DNA of 64,000 bases from contig CP136065.1 of assembly GCA_032622095.1 (NCBI GenBank), forward strand, positions 245,895,474 to 245,959,473, read 5' to 3'. Position 1 is the stretch's first letter, and each line of letters starts with the position of its first letter. Made by a program: the position numbers and the translations under genes. A model generated the notes under the pieces. That model was not told where the DNA came from. It ran no database searches and saw only the letters and a list, made by a program, of their open reading frames with translations. Positions 61,094-64,000 of the stretch are shown here, piece after piece. Source of the DNA: Siphonodentalium dalli. Its lineage: Eukaryota > Mollusca > Scaphopoda > Gadilida > Siphonodentaliidae.

Positions 61094-61249
61094 ACACAGA
61101 ACGACACGATGTGTAATGGATTTGTCGATACGGCGAGAGTGCTGTCGCGGAAGGATAGAACGAGAGGCGCTTGCACCTCGAGTTCTATCTTTCCGCGACA
61201 GCACGAGTGCCGTATCGACAAACCAATTTACGCATCGTGTCGTTCTGTG
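61094..61249. mobile_element. Palindromic MITE, 156 bp
   Basis: Perfect ends CACAGAACGACACGATG, arms ~70 bp around GCGCTTGCACCTCG. Related to the foldback at 60182-60312 (GATACGGC..., GGATAGAAC). Confidence 0.85.
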
Positions 61250-61585
61250 TTTATTACACGCTTCGCGTCCTAGAATCCTTGCATTAAAAATACAGGATTA
61301 GAAGGTTTATTTAGGCTCATACAGGGCGTGTTTGTCATGTGTGATGATTTTATTTAATTAGTTCCAGCTTCATGGTCGAGGCGAACGTCATGTACGTCAA
61401 CGACGTACAGATTTGTAAATATGGAACAGCAATAACACTGTACTTCTAGGAACAAACGTGTAATAAAATGAATTATGGATATATCGCCTGTACATGTATT
61501 CAGTTGTGTTTGACAATGCGTTGGAAAATTGTCAACATGGCAAGGACCTCTGTTCTGTGAAATGATCTGTTATGCCATTAACCAT

Positions 61586-61718
61586 TGAAATCGCGCATAC
61601 TCTGTGCCACTCTCCAATGAAATCTTGCATACTCTGTGCCACTCTCCAATGAAATCTTGCATACTCTGTGCCACTCTCCAATGAAATCTTGCATACTCTG
61701 TGCCACTCTCCAATGAAA
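61586..61718. repeat. 32-bp minisatellite (~4 copies)
   Basis: Unit AATGAAATCTTGCATACTCT plus GTGCCACTCTCC. It is an expansion of the single TTTCATTGGTGAGTGGC segment present in the 47.1-kb relative. Confidence 0.9.
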
Positions 61719-61750
61719 TGGAGGGAATCCCATCAATACGGAAACTAATT

Positions 61751-63459
61751 TTAAAGGTACTCAATCCGATTAGACGCTCCTAAATTACTATTTCTTTGGC
61801 TTTGGGGGTAAAAAATATTTGATTCGAGTCAAGGAACCCACCCATCAAAGATCAGAGTGATCAGATATCGATTTTTGAAGTTTGTTAATTTTTGGAGATG
61901 TGGTCCACTTCCACATGCTCAAACGGACAAATTATGGACAAATTGCGGGTGTAAGTTGGATAACACTAAAATCAAGTGGTTATTATTGTTAATAGTAACC
62001 ACTTGATTTTCGAGTTATCCATCTTACAACCGCAATTTGTCCGTAATTTTCTGTTTGAGCATGTGGAAGTGGACCACATCTCCAACAAGAGCATCGCTAG
62101 GGCGTGGCAAAATACGCCCTTTAGCCATTTCGAATTGTACTATCGCAAAATAAGATAATACTTTGAGCTTACATTTGAAGAAAATCTGATATACCCCTAA
62201 TTTCAATGCCAAAATGTGGTCAAATTATAAGTCGAAAAAATGGCCATAACTCATGTAAAAATAATTAGACAGAACCTATATTCAAACTTGGTCTGTAGTT
62301 TTAGCTGGGAAATACACATACCAGCTTTGGTTCAGCTCAAATAATCAAAACTGGAGTTATCGGTCGGAAACCAAAATGTTATGAAATTGGTCAAATTCTA
62401 AGTCGAAAAAGGGCCGTAACTCATGTAAAAATTATTGGACGGAACCCATATTCGAACTTGGCCTGTATCTTTAGCTGGGAAATACACATACCAACTTTGG
62501 TTCAGATCAAATAATCCAAACTGGAGTTATCGGTCGGAAACCAAAAATGTTAAATGACGGTCAAATTCTAAGTCGAAAAAGGGCCGTAACTCATGTAAAA
62601 ATATTTGGACGGAACCTATATTCGAACTTGGCCTGTATCTTTAGCTGGGAAATACACATACCAACTTTGGTTCAGATCAAGTAATCCGAACTGGAGTTAT
62701 CGATCGGAAACCAAAAATGTTAACGGACGGACAGACAGACGGACGGACGGACGGACGTACCAACAAATGGGTAGATATGTGGCTTCGACCTATGTGGCTA
62801 GAAATGGTAATGTGGCTTTAGTTTTTATGTGGCTTCTCAAGTAGCCATAAAATTTTAAGTGGCAATCAAGTAGTAGATAGTGATAAAACTCCAGATTATG
62901 GATTCATAACATGTTGGAATTATAGCAGAAGAAGCTGATTAAAACTCAAAAACTTGCTCACAGCAACTGGGACAGTGGAATAGGAGAAACTGACAGGTCC
63001 GTGATTGGGTGGCTAGCCACATAAATGTCTTGTCAGTGTCCGACATCTCCTATTGACGGGTCATGGATGTCTAAATCGATGGACTTTTTTTTTCCAAATT
63101 TTGAGTGACTACAAAATTAAATAAGCTGATTAGGCCAAATAGATCATTTTAGAACGTCCATCTGAAAGCTGTTACGTGGCTAGCCACGCAACGGAAGTTA
63201 TGCACATAAATATCCATTTTACACAATCTTAGCCACATTAGTAGTCATTAGTAAACACGGACAGACGGACGGACAGACTGATAACATAATACGACCTTTT
63301 TTCAAAAAGGGCGTATAAAAATTAACAAATTTCAAAAATCGATATCTGATCACTCTGAGCTTTGATGGGTGGGTTCCTTGACTCGAATCAAATATTTTTT
63401 ACCCCCGAAGCGAAAGAAATAGTAATTTCGGGGTGCTTAATCGGATTGAGTACCTTTAA
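61751..63459. mobile_element. AAAGGTACTC-family foldback MITE split by a HINE-like element
   Basis: Termini TTAAAGGTACTCAATCCGAT (61751) and CGGATTGAGTACCTTTAA (63442-63459). The second arm breaks at ...CATCTCCA (~62085) and resumes at AAAAATTAACAAATTTC (~63317). Confidence 0.85.
62085..63316 (-). mobile_element. HINE-like element inserted in the MITE
   Basis: ~1.2 kb. In minus orientation it has a (GTCC)n-type microsatellite and three 170-bp units (starts 62221, 62391, 62561) containing CGGCCCTTTTTCGACTTAGA. The 3' end has a GGGCGT...ACGCCC hairpin about 12 nt from the boundary. Same build as 21461-22250; no coding region. Confidence 0.65.
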
Positions 63460-64000
63460 ATCACAAATCTAGAGATGTACATCCGTTTTCAAAGAGACTG
63501 CCGTCCGATTTGACCTGACCAGCCTGCTGTCTGATTTGACCTGACCATGAGTGTTGAGGCTAGGAGGTCTTTTGTCTTGTGTTCTATATACTGATGTTCC
63601 AAATACAGCATATTTATTATGCCCCAATTATCTCAATGAATGTGTGAATGAAGGTGCTTGAATGGACATTAGGGGCTGTAACTCTGATAAGAAAACTATA
63701 GTGGATCATTGTCGCATTTGGACAAATTTATACTTGTGATATGATGCACTCTAATTCCATGTAGGAGCAATAACTGGCAAAAGTGGATCCCACATCCGTG
63801 AGGGAAAGATTGTGTCAGCTTGTTGTAGAAATTGAGACCCATATCTACAAACTTATTATATGCTGTTACTGAGATATTTTTGGGCCTGCATAAAGTGCAG
63901 TTAGAGATCCAGGGATCAGTTACTTATAGATCAACTTGAGCTAATTTTACCAATGAATATTGACCAAATTTACCATAGCTGTAATTTTAGGGAAGTCAGT
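63460..64000. other. Non-coding right edge
   Basis: A fragment of the 27-bp unit (AATCTAGAGATGTACATCCG, 63467-63486) followed by TTTCAAAGAGACTG, and a short duplication of GATTTGACCTGACC. No gene seen in the rest. Confidence 0.55.

Larger units (their letters stand above)
60843..61742 (-). mobile_element. Inverted, unexpanded relative of the 47-kb element
   Basis: Reverse-complement similarity to 47093-47480 in the same order, including one copy of the 27-bp unit (60848-60872). It is broken by a palindromic insertion (61094-61249) and extra sequence to ~61460. Same seed unit, not expanded here. Confidence 0.7.

Overview
The window is eukaryotic, intron-rich and dominated by repeats. It holds one recognisable protein-coding gene, a flavin monoamine oxidase (MAO)-like gene on the + strand. 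I infer an animal, most likely a marine lophotrochozoan such as a mollusc. The reasons are the split MAO-type gene, the very dense MITE load, and Helentron-type (HINE/pearl-like) elements with GTCY microsatellites and ~170-bp core repeats, which I recall from bivalves and gastropods. The species cannot be fixed from the sequence alone.

Layout. 1-110 is the end of a 27-bp minisatellite, followed by an exactly 100-N gap (111-210). 211-8054 is a 30-bp minisatellite. It carries a hAT-like transposon with a perfect 8-bp target duplication, and array plus transposon were then amplified as a ~2.65-kb higher-order repeat (element copies 3688-5247 and 6336-7897). 8-14.5 kb is non-coding with MITEs and a 5S rRNA-derived fragment. 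14669-58313 is the MAO-like gene: eleven exons whose splice phases all join into one 491-codon reading frame. It runs from the RIGGR motif after the FAD Rossmann fold to a C-terminal membrane anchor and stop. The first exon(s), with the dinucleotide-binding GxGxxG, were not found and probably lie upstream of the window. The introns are packed with TTAA-flanked hairpin MITEs, TA-flanked MITEs, HINE-like elements, hAT MITEs, a 5'-truncated non-LTR retrotransposon and several minisatellites.

The last intron (43538-58070) is 14.5 kb, of which 10.3 kb is an uninterrupted 27-bp minisatellite (about 382 copies). Its minus strand is a single open frame of 3447 codons (repeat GCTSLDNPN) with no stop and no frame-breaking indel. 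The 30-bp array in the same window is full of frameshifts and stops. Whether this open frame is a real protein or a product of homogenisation is the main open question. 58.3-64 kb, downstream of the gene, is nested foldback elements, including an inverted, unexpanded relative of the element that carries the 27-bp array.

How the parts work together: only the MAO-like gene has a predictable function (FAD-dependent oxidative deamination at a membrane). Nearly everything else is mobile or satellite DNA whose insertions, duplications and expansions have enlarged the gene to more than 43 kb.
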